A stretch of DNA of 6,738 bases from Negativicutes bacterium. Its GTDB lineage: Bacteria; Bacillota; Negativicutes; SKW292. The stretch is taken from the NCBI GenBank assembly GCA_026416215.1, contig JAOAFP010000082.1, forward strand, positions 1 to 6,738, in the 5' to 3' direction. A program made the position numbers and the translations under genes. Shown piece after piece: positions 6,491 to 6,738 of this stretch. The notes beneath the pieces were generated by a model. The model had not been told where the DNA came from, did not search any database, and worked only from the letters and a program-made list of their open reading frames with translations. Position 1 is the first letter of the stretch. Each line of letters opens with the position of its first letter.

Positions 6491-6738
6491 TTGGCGGGAA
6501 TCCTCAAACTTCGGCTGAGTACGCAGATTTTTATCGCCTTGGTGCTGGGTGCAATCTGCGGCAGTATTTTTCCTGATTTTGGCGTGGACATCAAGCCGGT
6601 CGGCGACATGTTCATCAGGGCGATCAAGATGATTGTGGTGCCGCTGATCGCCAGCACTCTGGTCATGGGGATCGCCGGGACCGGAGAATTCAGGACCCTG
6701 GGCCGGCTGGGGCTCAAGGCCCTGATCTGGTTTGAGGC
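6491..6738 (+). CDS. Dicarboxylate/amino acid:cation symporter (DAACS family), C-terminally truncated
   Basis: The first 82 residues of a secondary transporter of the sodium:dicarboxylate (SDF/GltP/DctA) family are present; the remaining 300 or more lie beyond the window. Family features are the short basic N-terminus (KLRLSTQ), transmembrane segment 1 (IFIALVLGAICGSIFP, about 13-28), and the characteristic start of segment 2, FIRAIKMIVVPLIASTLVMG (41-60), continuing into GIAGTGEFRTLGRLGLKAL. Such proteins import glutamate, aspartate or C4-dicarboxylates with sodium ions or protons across the cytoplasmic membrane; substrate-binding residues lie in the missing C-terminal half, so specificity cannot be told. 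The gene starts with TTG and is separated from the preceding operon by a terminator, so it is probably transcribed on its own, possibly under control of the palindrome at 6454-6465. Confidence 0.9.
   Translation, partial: MAGILKLRLSTQIFIALVLGAICGSIFPDFGVDIKPVGDMFIRAIKMIVVPLIASTLVMGIAGTGEFRTLGRLGLKALIWFE

Noticed and set aside
1..6738. CRISPR arrays, tRNA or rRNA genes, phage genes, toxin-antitoxin pairs or defence systems
   Set aside because: I looked for direct repeats with regular spacing, tRNA-like cloverleaf ends, recombinase motifs and small paired open frames and found none; almost the whole window is filled by recognised genes.

Overview
The window is a stretch of a bacterial chromosome that looks GC-rich by eye (not counted). 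The most likely host is an endospore-forming Firmicute of the Clostridia or Negativicutes type. The evidence is the pairing of the Smc-ScpAB genes with a DUF2953 gene, a GerW/YtfJ sporulation gene, a DacB/DacF-type D,D-carboxypeptidase and RluB, an arrangement typical of spore-forming Firmicutes. Purine-rich Shine-Dalgarno sites and frequent GTG/TTG starts fit this. Genus cannot be decided from the sequence alone.

Layout. Bases 1-22 are not genomic: they match the 3' end of the Nextera/Tn5 read-2 adapter, so the true sequence starts at 23. From 23 to 799 lies the C-terminal part of a DegT/StrS-type PLP sugar aminotransferase. A short gap with an extended -10 promoter follows. Then comes one compact plus-strand operon: scpA (TTG start at 866), scpB, a DUF2953 membrane protein, ytfJ/gerW, dacB, rluB, and an HI0933/BaiN-type flavoprotein ending at 6370. 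Every junction in this operon is an overlap of 4 to 28 bases, which suggests one transcript with translational coupling. It ends at a clear intrinsic terminator (6376-6415). After a 75-base spacer holding a perfect 12-bp palindrome, a dicarboxylate/amino acid:cation symporter starts with TTG at 6491 and runs off the window.

How the genes fit together. ScpA and ScpB are the kleisin and winged-helix partners of Smc in chromosome segregation. The DUF2953 and GerW proteins and the carboxypeptidase belong with spore and cortex formation, so the operon ties chromosome organisation to spore-envelope genes. RluB modifies 23S rRNA. The flavoprotein is a widespread oxidoreductase of uncertain substrate. 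The aminotransferase and the symporter appear to be separate units flanking the operon.

I found no undescribed biological system. The points most worth a second look are the adapter artefact at the start, which creates a false N-terminus on the first protein, the direct dacB-rluB junction without spmA/spmB, and the start-codon corrections for scpA, dacB, rluB and the symporter.
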